Of a DNA stretch of 64,000 bases, positions 1 through 8,455 are shown piece by piece. Positions within the stretch are counted from its first letter, which is position 1. Each line of letters begins with the position of its first letter. The DNA is taken from contig NZ_JAESVN010000009.1 of assembly GCF_016765775.1 (NCBI RefSeq), positions 1-64,000 of the forward strand. Reading direction: 5' to 3'. The translations under genes were made by a program, and so were the position numbers. The notes beneath the pieces are model-generated. The model saw only the letters and a list, made by a program, of their open reading frames with translations, was not told the origin of the DNA and made no database searches. Source of the stretch: Szabonella alba (GTDB lineage Bacteria > Pseudomonadota > Alphaproteobacteria > Rhodobacterales > Rhodobacteraceae).

Positions 1-1028
1 CCCTGCGCGAACCCTTGCGGGCGATTTCGGCCATCACGCCCTTCAACCATCCGCTGAACATGGTCAGCCACAAGATCGCGCCGGCGATTGCCACCAACAA
101 TTGTATCGTGGTGAAGCCCACAGAACTAACGCCGCTGACCGCGATCTGGCTGGCGGATGCGCTCTATGAGGCAGGGCTGCCGCCCGAGATGCTGTCGGTC
201 GTCACCGGCTGGCCCGGCGATATCGGCGATGAGATGATCACAAATCCCGAGTTTGAGCTGATCACCTTCACCGGCGGCGTGCCGGTCGGCAAGATGATCG
301 CGGCCAAGGCGGTCTACAAACGGCAGGTGCTGGAATTGGGCGGCAATGACCCGCTGATCATCTGCAATGACCTGTCGGATGCCGATCTTGCACGCGCCGC
401 CGATCTGGCGGTGGAGGGTGCCACGAAAAACTCGGGCCAGCGCTGCACGGCGGTGAAGCGCATTCTGGTGCAGGACAGCGTGGCCGAGCGTTTCGTGCCG
501 CTGGTGCTGGAGCGGGCCCGGGCCCTGCGCTTCGGCGATCCGATGGATCCGGCGACCGAACTGGGCTGCGTCGTCCATGAAAAGGCGGCGGAAACCTTTG
601 AGGCACGGGTGTTCGAGGCCGAGGCGCGGGGGGCGAAGATCCTCTATCATCCGGGCCGCCGGGGCGCGCTGCTGCCGCCGATCGTGGTCGATCATGTCGA
701 TCATGCGTCCGATCTGGTGATGCAGGAAACCTTTGGCCCCATCATTCCCATCGTGCGCGTGCCCGATGATGATGCGGCCACGATGGCTATTTCCAACTCC
801 ACCGATTTCGGCCTGTCCTCGGGCGTCTGCACGAATGACTGGCGCCGGATGCGGGCCTATATCGACGGGCTGGTGGTGGGCACGGTGAATATCTGGGAAG
901 TGCCCGGCTATCGCACCGAAATGTCGCCCTTCGGCGGCATCAAGGACAGCGGCAACGGCTATAAGGAAGGCGTGGTTGAGGCCATGAAATCCTTCACCAA
1001 TATCAAGACCTTCTCCTTGCCGTGGTAG
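1..1028 (+). CDS. phnY: Aldehyde dehydrogenase, probable phosphonoacetaldehyde dehydrogenase (5' truncated by window)
   Basis: NAD(P)-dependent aldehyde dehydrogenase. The frame is open to the first base, so roughly 140 N-terminal residues lie outside the window and 341 residues are visible. Seen: the ITPFNHPLN segment near the cofactor site, ELGGNDP with the general-base glutamate, [11 protein letters not shown] with the catalytic cysteine, the ETFGPI segment and a C-terminal [14 protein letters not shown] segment. The final KTFSLPW resembles, from memory, PhnY proteins that oxidise phosphonoacetaldehyde to phosphonoacetate in 2-aminoethylphosphonate degradation. A relative acting on another short aldehyde is possible. 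No other phosphonate gene is visible, and the next gene is a decayed LysR regulator facing it, which could have been its regulator. The family call is secure and the substrate less so. Confidence 0.75.
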   Translation, partial: LREPLRAISAITPFNHPLNMVSHKIAPAIATNNCIVVKPTELTPLTAIWLADALYEAGLPPEMLSVVTGWPGDIGDEMITNPEFELITFTGGVPVGKMIAAKAVYKRQVLELGGNDPLIICNDLSDADLARAADLAVEGATKNSGQRCTAVKRILVQDSVAERFVPLVLERARALRFGDPMDPATELGCVVHEKAAETFEARVFEAEARGAKILYHPGRRGALLPPIVVDHVDHASDLVMQETFGPIIPIVRVPDDDAATMAISNSTDFGLSSGVCTNDWRRMRAYIDGLVVGTVNIWEVPGYRTEMSPFGGIKDSGNGYKEGVVEAMKSFTNIKTFSLPW

Positions 1029-1105
1029 AGAGAAGGTTTTTTTTGCCATTCGAGCCGATGCAGCGTTTATGACGGCGGAAACATGCACTCCTAGCAACTG
1101 TGTTT

Positions 1106-1276
1106 ACGTGGCAGGCCAGAAAGCACAGTGTTCAGGGCCGCCGCCAATGGCGTGAGGTCCATCTGGCCATGGACACGGCCACCTCGGACATCCGGGCGGT
1201 GGAGTTTACCTCCAGCAGCGACGGCGACAGTCCGGTCTTGCCGGAACTGCTCGGTCATATCCCCAAGGGCGTTTGA
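1106..1276 (+). pseudogene. IS5-type transposase fragment
   Basis: This is a 56-codon stretch with no start codon, read from about 1106 to the TGA at 1274-1276. It carries an IS5-family DDE transposase signature: TWQARKH, then GRRQWREVHLAMDTATSDI, then RAVEF and GDSPVLPELLGHIPKG. The Asp after HLAM matches the first catalytic Asp of the family. Both ends are missing and no terminal inverted repeats were found. It is the debris of an insertion sequence lying between the aldehyde dehydrogenase and a decayed LysR gene. The longer reading frame beginning at 1128 is a frame-shifted shadow of this fragment. Confidence 0.75.
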
Positions 1277-1295
1277 TCAGGGAAGACCCTGGCTC

Positions 1296-1890
1296 TCAGA
1301 GATTGAGAACCTGCACTAATTCGTCGCGCAGCCAGATTGTCCTTGGATCGGCGGAATTGCGGCGATGCCAGAAGACCGAGACGGGGAAACGGAAGACCTC
1401 GAGGGGCGGCGTCGCTGTGACCAGACCGAAGCCGGAGGCGAGGCCTTGTGCCAACCGCGCGGGCAGGGTTAGGAGCGCTCCCGAGGACACCACCGCCGCA
1501 AGGGCTGGCAGGAACGCGGGCAGCCCCAGCGTGATGGTTCGGCTGCGCCCCATCGCGGCCAGCCTGTCATCCACCACCCCGCGCAGACCGCCCGCGGGCG
1601 AGATCAGGACGTGATCAGCCGCGCAATAGGCGTCAAGGCTGACCAGCGGCGCATCCGGCAGCGCTTGCGGCAGGTCCGTCACGAGGAAGGTTTCCTCATA
1701 AAGCGGGTCGCCCATGATTGTATCGGGCAGATCCCAGATGAAACCCAGCGCCAGATCGGCCCGCCCTTCAGTCAGAGCCTCGACCGCATCGGCGCGGCCC
1801 AGAGGCAGCACGGACAGGCGCAGCCCGGATGCAGACAATTCTTGCGCGCAGACCTTGCCAGCAGGGCAGAGGTTGACGAGTGCTATGTTC
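1296..1890 (-). pseudogene. LysR-family regulator remnant lacking its DNA-binding domain
   Basis: The visible protein is the co-inducer-binding half of a LysR-type regulator: GLRLSVLPLGRADAVEAL, then EGRADLALGF, then GLPAFLPALAAVV, ending QVLNL. A LysR protein has about 300 residues with a winged-helix DNA-binding domain in the first 65. Here homology stops near base 1890 (around NIALVNL), and upstream sequence on this strand is instead the antisense of a recombinase fragment. The open frame continues to 2105, but that extension has no LysR features. It therefore cannot bind DNA as a normal LysR and is best called a 5'-truncated pseudogene. It faces the aldehyde dehydrogenase gene and may be the relic of its regulator; that link is inference. 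Confidence 0.7.
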
Positions 1891-1988
1891 AGAAGCAGCT
1901 TGGCCACGCCTCGGCCGAGATGATCCAGCGCCATCAGCGCCGACGGGACAGGTTTCGGGTGAACCTGACCAAGGCGGCAGGGCTGTAG
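1890..1988 (+). pseudogene. Tyrosine recombinase/integrase C-terminal fragment
   Basis: Thirty-two codons ending in TAG at 1986-1988 read QKQLGHASAEMIQRHQ, then RRRDRFRVNLTKAAGL. The LGHAS box with a following aromatic/His position is the end of the catalytic domain of tyrosine recombinases; here the usual catalytic Tyr of the RYQ context appears as His. The rest of the gene is absent, and sequence to the left belongs to the antisense LysR remnant. It marks a rearrangement junction at about 1890. It may derive from the same type of element as the recombinase pseudogene at 3297-4413, but it lies on the other strand. Confidence 0.65.
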
Positions 1989-2167
1989 GCCGGTCATCCG
2001 GCCTGTTGAAAGGACGTCAGATTCTGGTGGGCTTGCAGGATGCGGAGGATCGCCCCCCCTGCCCTTCCAGCCGATAGACCCCGAGATCCGCCAACGCGAG
2101 GTCAAAGTAACTTGGCGTGCGGTCGGCTCATCGGCTCAGCGGATGTGCAGCGCATCTTTCCTGCATC

Positions 2168-2197
2168 GTGTGCATCATAGATAACATTGATGCACAC
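2168..2197. promoter_or_regulatory. Perfect inverted repeat upstream of the nucleotidyltransferase gene
   Basis: GTGTGCATCA (2168-2177) and TGATGCACAC (2188-2197) are perfect 10-bp inverted arms with a 10-base spacer. A related half-site TGCTGCACAC follows at 2226-2235, just before the Shine-Dalgarno sequence. The layout suggests a repressor operator controlling the gene at 2254. No repressor gene is adjacent, so autoregulation or a distant regulator is inferred. Confidence 0.55.
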
Positions 2198-2253
2198 TTG
2201 CCAAAAAGTGCAGCCAAGAGTAATTTGCTGCACACAAAGGGGAGATGCAGCCA

Positions 2254-3276
2254 ATGACCATCACGTCCTATTCCCGGACAGCGCAGGTCGCCTATCAGGA
2301 CCTGTTGCGACTGCACAAGGACGAGGCCGCATCCATCCTGATCGGAAGTGTGGAAGAGCGGCATCGCAACGGGCGGTTCTATCTCTATGACAAATTCCGG
2401 ATCGGAACGCAGATGAAATCGCGCTATCTGGGCGAAGGCAAGGACGAGTTGCGAGCCCGTCTGGCAAAAGCCGAGAACCTGAAGGCAGCGGGCGAGGAGC
2501 GTCGCGAGACGATGGCGCGGCTTGCCAGAGTCCTGCGCGCCGAAGGGTTCACGGGAACCGACCGTGACACGGGCTCACTGCTTCTGGCCTTCGCGCGGGC
2601 GGGCGTGTTCCGCCTTGGCGGGACGCTGGTCGGGACGGCCGCCTATGCCCTGTATCAAGGTGAGTTGGGTGTGCGTTTCGATGCTGATGAGCTCGCTCAG
2701 ACGGGTGATATCGACTTCGCCAGCTTCGAGCGTCTGTCGGTTGCTTTGGGCGATCGGGTCGAAGAAGAGCCGAGTGACATCCTGCAATCTTTGAAATTCG
2801 ATCCCGTGCCGGGGCTTGAGGGACGGCAGGTCTGGAAGTGGCGACAGAGCCGCGGCACGGCAATGGTGGAGTTTCTGACCGCGGCCTTCGGGGACGAGAC
2901 CATCAAGCCGCTGCCGGCATTGGGGGTCAGCGCAAAGGCGCTCAATTACCTGAACTACCTGATCGCCGAACCGATCCCGGCTCTTGCGCTCTATCGGTCT
3001 GGCGTCCTGGTCCAGATCCCGCGACCGGAACGCTATGCAATCCACAAATTGATCGTGGCGGATCGCCGAAAGGCCGGGTCCGACCAGGCCAAAGCTCGAA
3101 AGGACAGAGGGCAGGCTGCCTTCCTGATTAATGTCCTTACCGAAGATCGACCGGATGACCTGAGCGAGGCCTATAAAGACGCCCTGTCACGTGGGCCACG
3201 CTGGCGGGAGCGGATTGAGGCAAGCTTGAAGCTGTTGCCGGACACGGCCGCGGCACTGCGCGGGCTTTTCCGATAA
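2254..3276 (+). CDS. GSU2403-family nucleotidyltransferase-fold protein
   Basis: A 340-residue protein of the family databases call GSU2403-type nucleotidyltransferase fold. Seen: a polymerase-beta-like core with RLGGTLVGTAAYALY (about residues 121-135) followed by TGDIDFASFE, whose Asp-x-Asp would be the metal-binding pair, and a basic C-terminal half. The biochemical activity is unknown; related folds include tRNA-modifying toxins and antibiotic nucleotidyltransferases. The start at 2254 is chosen because GGGGAG at 2239-2244 sits nine bases upstream; the ATG at 2245 touches the Shine-Dalgarno sequence. It sits alone between mobile-element debris behind a perfect inverted repeat, and its 3' end lies about 20 bp from the break in a recombinase pseudogene, which suggests cargo of a lost element. 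No partner antitoxin gene is visible. Confidence 0.65.
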   Translation: MTITSYSRTAQVAYQDLLRLHKDEAASILIGSVEERHRNGRFYLYDKFRIGTQMKSRYLGEGKDELRARLAKAENLKAAGEERRETMARLARVLRAEGFTGTDRDTGSLLLAFARAGVFRLGGTLVGTAAYALYQGELGVRFDADELAQTGDIDFASFERLSVALGDRVEEEPSDILQSLKFDPVPGLEGRQVWKWRQSRGTAMVEFLTAAFGDETIKPLPALGVSAKALNYLNYLIAEPIPALALYRSGVLVQIPRPERYAIHKLIVADRRKAGSDQAKARKDRGQAAFLINVLTEDRPDDLSEAYKDALSRGPRWRERIEASLKLLPDTAAALRGLFR

Positions 3277-3296
3277 CAACAGCAATCGGCTTTCTC

Positions 3297-4413
3297 GGAG
3301 CGCGCCCATGCATTTTGGCATCGCCCTTGCTCTTGCCCCAGCTGGAGGGCAGCCGGTGCAATGTATCGCGGAACACGGAAAGATGCGGCGGACGGATCTG
3401 GCGGACATCATCAACGCCGGTCGCCTGGGTAAAAAGGCGGGCCGTTACCAGCCGCGACCGCTCCACGGTCTCGGGCGTCAGTTCCGGTGTGCCATCCTCC
3501 TGAACCAGATGACGACGTTCCTGCCTGCGGATCTCCAACCGTTCCGCATTCAGCCGTTCCGTGGTCGCAAGAAGCGACGAATCGAAGAACTCTGTCGCTG
3601 CGGCTGTGGGCTGCTGCGCCATTGCGACGATGGCCTGGTGAACGGCAGGGGTGGGTGCAGGTGCCGGTTGAGCCGAGACGGTGGCGGGCATCAACTGCGG
3701 GCCATCCACCCGCCAAGCCGCGCGTTCGCGTGCCACGAGTTCAGCCGCGATCTGCTGGGAATTTCCTCTGCGATCCCGGCTTCCACGCTCAGCGCCGCTG
3801 TCCGCTGGGCATGCGCCGCAGCACGGCCCTCGATTAGCAGCCGCCGTAAGAGAAGGAGCGCCGTGCCTTCCTGCGCTGTCTCCACTCCGATCAAAAATTG
3901 GAAGTCCGAGGCAATCCGCCGTGTGCGCGGATCCGACCGCATATCGCCCGCCAGCATCGAGAGTGTGGTCTCCAGCGCCGCCAGATCCTGCGGTGTCGCC
4001 CCGGTTCCAACCAGATGGTCGACGAACGGCTGCCCCAAATCGCCCCGGGGACCGTTCTCGGCCATGAGGTTCCAGGCGGTGGCGGTCGCCCAATCCGCGC
4101 GGTCGTCTTCTTCCGCCCGGCCCACCGGATCCATCCGGGCTACCAGATGCACCCGGCGGATCCGGGCCAGTTCCTATGTGATAACATGGGACAGCCAGGT
4201 CCGGGCATCTTCTACAGAGATCAGGTTACGGGTCAGATCATCGAACATTCGATCACTCTCAACAGTCAGCTTTCGCGCGATCATACAGGCTTCCGCCCGC
4301 AAGCCGCTTCGCAAAGACAGCTGCAGGATGTCGATAGACGTGGATAACCCCGGCACGCGGCAGCGCCAGTAGAAGACACTGCCGCGCCGGAAAAGATGAA
4401 GATGCTTACCCAT
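3297..4413 (-). pseudogene. DUF6538-type tyrosine recombinase, broken and lacking its catalytic domain
   Basis: Reading from the ATG at 4413, MGKHLHLFRRGSVFYWRCRV matches the N-terminal DUF6538 domain of phage-type integrases and is followed by a SAM-like core-binding region. An in-frame TAG at 4174-4176 interrupts ...WLSHVIT/ELARIRRVHLV, consistent with a CAG-to-TAG change. Near 3770 the coding frame shifts (GIAEEIPS in one frame, QQIAAELVARERAAW in the next). The protein then runs to RLPSSWGKSKGDA, where the core-binding domain ends; the catalytic R-H-R-Y domain is absent. A G-rich Shine-Dalgarno sequence lies just upstream of 4413. This is a dead integrase of an excised or eroded element. 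Confidence 0.75.
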
Positions 4414-4459
4414 GGAAACCCCCGTCAGACGCGGGCTGCACAACCTCGGATGGGTAATG

Positions 4460-4481
4460 TGTGACACCTTTGTATGTCACA
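4460..4481. promoter_or_regulatory. Inverted repeat upstream of the recombinase pseudogene
   Basis: TGTGACA (4460-4466) and TGTCACA (4475-4481) are perfect 7-bp arms with 8 bases between. They lie 46 bp upstream of the recombinase start on the minus strand, a usual operator position. Spacing differs from a CRP site (TGTGA-N6-TCACA), so a phage-type repressor site is a guess. Confidence 0.35.
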
Positions 4482-4711
4482 GTGGGATGGCCCATAAGCC
4501 CATACCTTTGACTTCAATACACAAACAGGCGTGACTACCTTCAATTATCCCCGACGGAGGCTCCGGCCCTTCAAGCCGCGAGGCGGGTCGGTCAGGGTGC
4601 GCGGTTTTCGCCATCAACGGCTTTTGCCGGTCCATCGGAACGCAATCCCCTTGCGGTCCGCAGATCCGTTCTGCTCGGGGGCGGCGCAGAATGCCCCCGC
4701 AGATTTCCCCC

Positions 4712-4739
4712 TTGACCCTGCGCGGCGCGCTGTCATACC
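4712..4739 (+). promoter_or_regulatory. Possible alr promoter
   Basis: TTGACC (4712-4717) and CATACC (4734-4739) are separated by 16 bp. The predicted start of transcription would fall at or near the ATG at 4746, and there is no Shine-Dalgarno sequence in front of that ATG, so a leaderless alr transcript is possible. The -10 match is weak. The rest of 4482-4711 shows nothing recognisable. Confidence 0.3.
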
Positions 4740-4745
4740 CGCGCC

Positions 4746-5795
4746 ATGGCCACTGCGACCCTCTCCATTGATCTTGATGCCATCGCGGCCAACTGGCGCG
4801 CGATGGACCGGCTTAGCGCGCCCGGAACCCAGACCGCCGCTGTGGTCAAGGCCGATGCCTATGGTCTGGGCCTTGCGCGGGTCGCGCGGGCGCTGGCCCA
4901 TGCCGGGGCGCGGCGATTCTTCGTGGCGGTGGCCGAGGAAGGCGCGACCCTGCGCCAGATCCTTGGCCCCGGGCCGCAGATCTGTGTGTTCTCGGGCCAT
5001 ATGGCCGGGGATACGGATATGATCCATGATCTGGATCTGACGCCGATGCTCAATTCCATTGATCAGGTCACGCGGCATTTCGAGGCGCTGCCGGGCCATG
5101 TATTCGGCCTGCAGCTTGATACCGGCATGAACCGGCTGGGCATGGAGGCCCCTGAATGGGAGGCTGTCGCCGCCCTTGTGCTGGAGGCCGGGCCGGAACT
5201 GTTGATGAGCCATCTGGCCTGCGCCGATGAGCCGGACCATCCGATGAATGCCGCACAGCTGGCCGAATTCCACGCCATGACCGATGGCTGCGGCGTGCCG
5301 CGTTCGCTGGCGGCGACGGGGGGCATCCTTCTGGGGCCGGAGTATCATTTCGACCTGACCCGCCCGGGGATCGGTCTTTATGGCGGGCGGCCCTTTGATG
5401 CCGCGCGCCCCGTCACGGCGCTGTCGCTGCCGGTGATCCAGACGCGCGAACTCGGCATCGGGGAAACTGCGGGCTATGGCTGCACATGGAGTGCCGAGGC
5501 CCCCAGCCTGATCGCGACCGTATCGGGCGGCTATGCCGACGGGCTGCAGCGCGCCCTGTCGAACCGGGCTGTTCTTTGGGCCGGTGAAACGCCCTGCCCC
5601 GTGGTCGGCCGGGTTTCGATGGATCTGATCACTGTCGATATCTCGCATCTTGACCAGCAGCCGCGCAGTCTGGACATTCTGGGGCCGCATCAGGGCGTCG
5701 ATGATCTGGCCGATGCCGCCGACACGATCGGATATGAGATCCTGACCTCGCTCGGCGCGCGCTATCAACGCCGCTATATCGAGGGACAGGGCTGA
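4746..5795 (+). CDS. alr: Alanine racemase
   Basis: PLP enzyme that interconverts L- and D-alanine for peptidoglycan; 349 residues, near the usual 350-370. Seen: the PLP lysine in [10 protein letters not shown] (about residues 33-42), the HLACAD strand, GIGLYGG, the AGYGCTW region carrying the second catalytic tyrosine, and GRVSMD near the C-terminus. It opens a co-directional block with pqiA-like, radA, cvpA and purF. In relatives dnaB is often upstream of alr; here the upstream neighbour is the decayed accessory patch, so an insertion or rearrangement may have separated them. No Shine-Dalgarno sequence precedes the ATG. Confidence 0.95.
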   Translation: MATATLSIDLDAIAANWRAMDRLSAPGTQTAAVVKADAYGLGLARVARALAHAGARRFFVAVAEEGATLRQILGPGPQICVFSGHMAGDTDMIHDLDLTPMLNSIDQVTRHFEALPGHVFGLQLDTGMNRLGMEAPEWEAVAALVLEAGPELLMSHLACADEPDHPMNAAQLAEFHAMTDGCGVPRSLAATGGILLGPEYHFDLTRPGIGLYGGRPFDAARPVTALSLPVIQTRELGIGETAGYGCTWSAEAPSLIATVSGGYADGLQRALSNRAVLWAGETPCPVVGRVSMDLITVDISHLDQQPRSLDILGPHQGVDDLADAADTIGYEILTSLGARYQRRYIEGQG

Positions 5796-5839
5796 CCCGG
5801 CACCGAACGGCCCCGAGGGAAAGCCCGGCAAGGAACCCC

Positions 5840-6283
5840 GTGATGCGCCACGTCCTTCTGATTTCCAATCTGTCGCTGCTGATCCTGTTTCCCCTTGCAT
5901 GGAGCCTGCCCTTGCTGCGCTCGGGTCTGGATCTGCCGTTTTTCGGGCTTGAGGAAATCTCGGTCCTGTCAGGGATCGGCGCGCTGTGGCAAAGCGACCC
6001 CGCACTGGCGGTGCTGATCGCGGCGCTGGCGCTGGTTTCGCCCTATGCCAAGACGCTGGCGCTGGCAGCGCTGCATCTGGGATTTCTGTCTGCCCGGGCG
6101 CTGCCGCTGCTGCATCTTCTCGGCAAGCTCGCCATGGCCGATATCTTCCTGCTCGCACTTTATATCGTCATCGCCCGCGGCGTCAGCTTCGCGCGGATCG
6201 AGACGGCGCCGGGGCTTTATCTCTTCACGCTTTGTGTGCTGGCCTCGCTGGTCCTGTCGCTGGCCAGCAGGGGGCGGCGATGA
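5840..6283 (+). CDS. Paraquat-inducible protein A family membrane protein
   Basis: A 147-residue (GTG start at 5840) or 146-residue (ATG at 5843) membrane protein with about four hydrophobic helices. The N-terminus LSLLILFPLAWSLPLLR, the FFGLEEISVLSG segment and YAKTLALAALHL match the short, single-domain PqiA family found next to alr/radA in Rhodobacteraceae. PqiA proteins belong to envelope lipid-transport and stress systems, but the short form has no assigned biochemical role. AAGGA lies upstream of the start. It starts 45 bp after alr. Confidence 0.8.
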   Translation: MMRHVLLISNLSLLILFPLAWSLPLLRSGLDLPFFGLEEISVLSGIGALWQSDPALAVLIAALALVSPYAKTLALAALHLGFLSARALPLLHLLGKLAMADIFLLALYIVIARGVSFARIETAPGLYLFTLCVLASLVLSLASRGRR

Positions 6284-6371
6284 TCCCGGCATGGATCCCT
6301 GCACGGTTACCGGCATGGCGTCTTCCCGCCCGCCCCCTTGCGCCGCCCGCCCGCGCATAGCATCAAGAGCC

Positions 6372-7730
6372 ATGGCGCGTTCCAACCCCACCTTCACCTG
6401 CACGGCCTGCGGTGCCGCCCATTCCAAATGGGCCGGGCGTTGCGATTCCTGCGGCGCCTGGAATTCCGTGGTCGAGGAGGCTCCGCTTTCGGCAGGCCCC
6501 AAGGCGCTTGGCGGCAAGGGGCGCGCGATCCCGCTGACCGATCTGGCCACGACCGGCACGCCGCCGCCCCGGGCCGCCTCGGGGATGGATGAACTGGACC
6601 GCGTGCTGGGCGGCGGTCTGGTCAAGGGCTCGGCCATCCTTGTCGGCGGCGATCCGGGTATCGGCAAATCGACGCTGCTGTTGCAGGCAACTGCAGCTTT
6701 CGCGCGCAACGGATTGAAATGTATTTATATTTCTGGAGAAGAAGCGACCGCGCAGGTGCAGATGCGCGCGCAGCGACTTGGCCTTGCCGATGCGCAGGTC
6801 GCGCTTGGCGCGGAAACCAACCTGCGCGACATCCTGACCACGCTGGATGCCGAACGCCCCGATCTGGCAATCATCGATTCGATCCAGACAATGTGGCTGG
6901 ATACGGTCGACAGTGCCCCCGGATCGGTCAGTCAGGTCCGCGCAGCGGCGCATGAACTGGTGACCTTCGCCAAGAAACGCGGTGTCGCGGTGATCCTTGT
7001 CGGCCATGTCACCAAGGAAGGCCAGATCGCAGGCCCCCGCGTCGTCGAACATATGGTCGATACCGTGCTTTATTTCGAAGGCGAACGCGGCCACCATTTC
7101 CGCATTCTGCGCGCAGTGAAAAACCGCTTCGGCCCTGCCGCCGAAATCGGGGTTTTCGAGATGACCGGCGACGGGCTGGCGCAGGTCACCAACCCTTCGG
7201 CGCTGTTTCTGTCCGACCGTGACCGCCCCGCCCCCGGATCGGCGGTCTTTGCCGGGATCGAGGGCACAAGACCGGTGCTGACCGAGATTCAGGCGCTGGT
7301 CGCCCCCTCCCCCCTTGGCACGCCGCGCCGCACGGTGGTGGGGCTGGATGGCGGGCGGTTGTCGACCATTTTGGCCGTGCTGGAGGCGCGCTGCGCCATC
7401 CCCTTTGCCGGTCTGGATGTCTATCTGAATGTTGCAGGCGGCATGCGGGTTTCCGAACCTGCCGCCGATCTGGCCGTGGCCGCCGCCCTGCTGAGCGCGC
7501 GGGAGGATGTTGCAATTCCCCCCGATATGGTGCTTTTCGGGGAAATCAGCCTGTCGGGGGCCTTACGTCCCGTCGCCCAGACCGAAAACAGGTTGAAAGA
7601 GGCGATGAAACTTGGTTTCTCACAGGCTGTTGCCCCCAGCCGCTCCAAACTGGCGGGGCTGGAGGGAATGGCCCTGCGGCAAATGCCCGATCTGACGGCA
7701 TTCGTGGGCGAAATGTTCGGAGCCGGCTAG
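6372..7730 (+). CDS. radA: DNA repair protein RadA
   Basis: RecA-like ATPase that drives branch migration in recombination repair; 452 residues, normal length. Domains in order: an N-terminal zinc finger with two Cys pairs (FTCTACGAAH and GRCDSCGAW), a RecA core with Walker A GGDPGIGKST, the RadA-specific KNRFGP motif and a C-terminal Lon-protease-like domain (AVLEARCAIPFAGLDVYLNV). The open frame extends upstream to 6045, but homology starts at MARSNPTFTC, so the ATG at 6372 is used. It sits between the pqiA-like gene and cvpA in the same direction. Confidence 0.95.
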   Translation: MARSNPTFTCTACGAAHSKWAGRCDSCGAWNSVVEEAPLSAGPKALGGKGRAIPLTDLATTGTPPPRAASGMDELDRVLGGGLVKGSAILVGGDPGIGKSTLLLQATAAFARNGLKCIYISGEEATAQVQMRAQRLGLADAQVALGAETNLRDILTTLDAERPDLAIIDSIQTMWLDTVDSAPGSVSQVRAAAHELVTFAKKRGVAVILVGHVTKEGQIAGPRVVEHMVDTVLYFEGERGHHFRILRAVKNRFGPAAEIGVFEMTGDGLAQVTNPSALFLSDRDRPAPGSAVFAGIEGTRPVLTEIQALVAPSPLGTPRRTVVGLDGGRLSTILAVLEARCAIPFAGLDVYLNVAGGMRVSEPAADLAVAAALLSAREDVAIPPDMVLFGEISLSGALRPVAQTENRLKEAMKLGFSQAVAPSRSKLAGLEGMALRQMPDLTAFVGEMFGAG

Positions 7731-7751
7731 CGGCCCAAGAAGGAGCGTCGG

Positions 7752-8378
7752 ATGGAAGGCTTTACCCTGGTAGATGGCGTGGTGGCGCTGGTCATCGTGC
7801 TTTCGGCGGTGCTGGCCTATTCGCGGGGGCTGGTGCGTGAAAGCCTTGCCATCGCGGGCTGGATCGGGGCCGCGGTGCTGGCCTATGTCTTTGCAGCGCA
7901 GGTGCAGCCGCTGGTCAAGGAGATCCCCGTGGTGGGTGGTTTCCTGCAGGACAGTTGTGAACTTTCCGTGATCGCGGCCTTCGCGCTGGTCTTTGCGGTC
8001 GGTCTGGTGATCGCGGCGCTGTTCTCGCCGCTGCTGTCCTCGATGGTGCAGCGCTCGGTTCTGGGAGGCCTTGATCAGGGGCTGGGGTTCCTGTTTGGCG
8101 TGGTGCGGGGCGTGCTGCTGGTCGCCGTGGCCTTCATCGTCTATGACCGTGCGGTGGCGGAAAATACCATTCCGATGGTGGATAACTCCCGCTCGGCCAT
8201 GGTTTTCGCCTCGTTCCAGACCAATATCGACGAGACCATCCCCTCGGATGCCCCGGGCTGGATCGTCGCGCGCTATGAGGCGCTGACCAATGTCTGTCAG
8301 GCCCCGGCCGACGCTGTGACCCCCGAACCTGCGGCACCTGAAGCCGCCCCGGCCGCCCCCGCACCTGCCGGAAACTGA
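7752..8378 (+). CDS. cvpA: CvpA family membrane protein
   Basis: Inner-membrane protein of the colicin V production family, 208 residues. Four hydrophobic helices occupy roughly residues 5-160, beginning with GVVALVIVLSAVLAYSRGL and including the conserved RGVLLVAVAFIVYDR segment. The C-terminus is an Ala/Pro-rich cytoplasmic tail. A good Shine-Dalgarno sequence, AAGGAG, precedes the ATG. The family influences envelope homeostasis and is commonly encoded next to purF, as here. A strong hairpin follows the gene. Confidence 0.9.
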   Translation: MEGFTLVDGVVALVIVLSAVLAYSRGLVRESLAIAGWIGAAVLAYVFAAQVQPLVKEIPVVGGFLQDSCELSVIAAFALVFAVGLVIAALFSPLLSSMVQRSVLGGLDQGLGFLFGVVRGVLLVAVAFIVYDRAVAENTIPMVDNSRSAMVFASFQTNIDETIPSDAPGWIVARYEALTNVCQAPADAVTPEPAAPEAAPAAPAPAGN

Positions 8379-8388
8379 AACCGGCACC

Positions 8389-8416
8389 GGAAGCGCCGCC
8401 CCCGCGCGGCGCTTCC
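8389..8416 (+). terminator. Hairpin between cvpA and purF
   Basis: GGAAGCGCCGC and GCGGCGCTTCC are perfect 11-bp arms around a 6-base loop. No T tract follows, so it may attenuate or protect mRNA rather than fully terminate before purF. Confidence 0.6.
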
Positions 8417-8455
8417 CTGCGTGACACTCCCGTGACTTCGGACTAAAGGAGGGGC

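Noticed and set aside
126-1097. A 323-codon open frame antisense to the aldehyde dehydrogenase
   Set aside because: Shadow frame; the plus strand carries the catalytic motifs.
4460-4481. CRP binding site
   Set aside because: TGTGA and TCACA half-sites are 12 bases apart instead of 6.
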